From positions 1 to 35,009 of the IMG/VR virus record IMGVR_UViG_3300032053_008651: 35,009 nucleotides of DNA, one strand, 5' to 3'. The position numbers and the translations under genes are program-made. The stretch comes from a virus. Under the pieces are notes generated by a model. The model was not told where the DNA came from. It made no database searches and saw only the letters and a list, made by a program, of their open reading frames with translations. Positions 34,548 through 35,009 of this stretch are shown here, one piece after another; position 1 is the first letter of the stretch, and each line of letters opens with the position of its first letter.

Positions 34548-34604
34548 GGATCTTAAGTATCAAAGTCTAGACATCATGGATCTTAAGTATCAAAGTCTAG
34601 ACAT
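34545..34604 (-). repeat. Perfect 30-bp tandem duplication of a start region
   Basis: Two identical 30-base copies (34545-34574 and 34575-34604). Each contains TGA-TACTTA-AGATCC-ATG on the minus strand: an extended -10 and start codon. The right copy overlaps the TAG of the next gene. Confidence 0.85.
34554..34559 (-). promoter_or_regulatory. Extended -10 (TGA-TACTTA)
   Basis: Six bases before the ATG at 34547; a second copy lies 30 bases upstream (34584-34589). No clear TGNAAG at the 17-base position. Confidence 0.5.
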
Positions 34605-35009
34605 CAACCTTGACTTCAAGGGAAATAAATTCGACAGGAAAGAACGGCTGAAATCTGCAGCGCACAATGATTTCACCGCCGCATGCATCAGGCGGCGTAA
34701 GTATGGTCCCACCCCCTTCACCGTCTGTTGAAATCACAATGCCGCGGAACTCATCTCGCTTTGAACCATCGTCATTGTAACCTTCCGCGATGAACGAATC
34801 ACCTGGGCACGTAGTGATCGGAAGACAGTCAACCTCGCGTAGCGGTTTTCCCTCGACAAACTCGACACGATCAAACGTAAATGATCTAATTGTTCCCTGA
34901 TGTTCGAACGCATTGAACATCGTTTGAAGATCAAGTTCGAGCTTTTTACTTGACCATGACCCAACAGGACTAACGCAGTTCAGTATGACGTTTTTGATGC
35001 GCTTCTGAA
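34597..35009 (-). CDS. Hypothetical protein, N-terminus beyond window edge
   Basis: The frame is open to the right edge (…RIKNVILNCVSPVGSWSSKK), and the ATG at 34920 has no ribosome-binding site or -10 box, so the real start is probably outside. At least 136 residues. Strand-rich, with CGGEIIVRCRFQPFFPVEF near the end. Function unknown. Confidence 0.65.
   Translation of the reverse strand, partial: QKRIKNVILNCVSPVGSWSSKKLELDLQTMFNAFEHQGTIRSFTFDRVEFVEGKPLREVDCLPITTCPGDSFIAEGYNDDGSKRDEFRGIVISTDGEGGGTILTPPDACGGEIIVRCRFQPFFPVEFISLEVKVDV

Noticed and set aside
1-35009. CRISPR array or insertion sequence
   Set aside because: No regularly spaced repeats and no transposase or terminal inverted repeats were seen; the repeated TAGATC-ATG motifs are promoters at gene starts.

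Overview
This window reads as part of a large tailed-phage (probably jumbo-phage) genome. Almost all genes lie on the minus strand. They are short, with median size below 110 codons, and tightly packed, with many TGATG, ATGA and GTGA stop/start overlaps. There is a 4-kb tRNA array, an ATP-dependent DNA ligase, a deoxynucleoside monophosphate kinase, a phage sigma factor, two HNH endonucleases and a MoxR-type ATPase. There are no ribosomal or core metabolic genes. The host cannot be read from the sequence. Two Cys-rich lipoproteins rich in Asp/Ala/Gly, one of them with a formylglycine-generating-enzyme fold, resemble proteins common in Myxococcota, which is a weak hint only.

Layout, left to right (transcription runs right to left). 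1-4.7 kb: ligase operon with small Cys-rich, membrane and lipoprotein genes and one gene broken by a single-base shift. 4.7-9.1 kb: about 18 small genes, many with their own promoter; a Walker A mini-protein stands out. 9.1-11.5 kb: terminator, a second frameshifted small gene, HExxH metallopeptidase and MoxR ATPase. 11.5-17 kb: sigma-factor operon, including a sigma factor cut off before its -35-recognition helix and, four genes downstream, a small protein that looks like a free sigma region 4.2. 17-20.7 kb: more short single-promoter genes. 20.75-24.75 kb: about 26 tRNA or tRNA-like genes, several structurally odd. 24.8-35 kb: dNMP kinase, the only plus-strand gene (glycosyltransferase), a DUF1003-like membrane protein, two HNH proteins, lipoprotein, GT4 glycosyltransferase, pyruvyltransferase and small acidic or membrane proteins.

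The main result is a promoter family I could align by eye 28 times: TGNAAG, exactly 17 bases, then a TANNNT -10 box usually preceded by TGn. In most cases the start codon begins only 5-7 bases after the -10 box, so the predicted mRNAs are leaderless. Three members (MoxR, the 15.9-kb gene and the dNMP kinase) instead have leaders of about 29-50 bases with Shine-Dalgarno sequences. One member drives the tRNA array. Together with the truncated sigma factor and the region-4.2-like protein in the same operon, this suggests a two-part phage sigma factor serving a phage-specific, mostly leaderless regulon. That link is inference; the promoter alignment and the missing sigma helix are directly visible.

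The tRNA array has unusual members: a 3'-half/5'-half pair in permuted order filling the gap between two tRNA-Asp genes, four tRNAs with U at position 37, several enlarged anticodon arms, and a tRNA-Asn with a long variable arm. All coordinates and anticodons were assigned by hand from the sequence, without covariance models or database searches.
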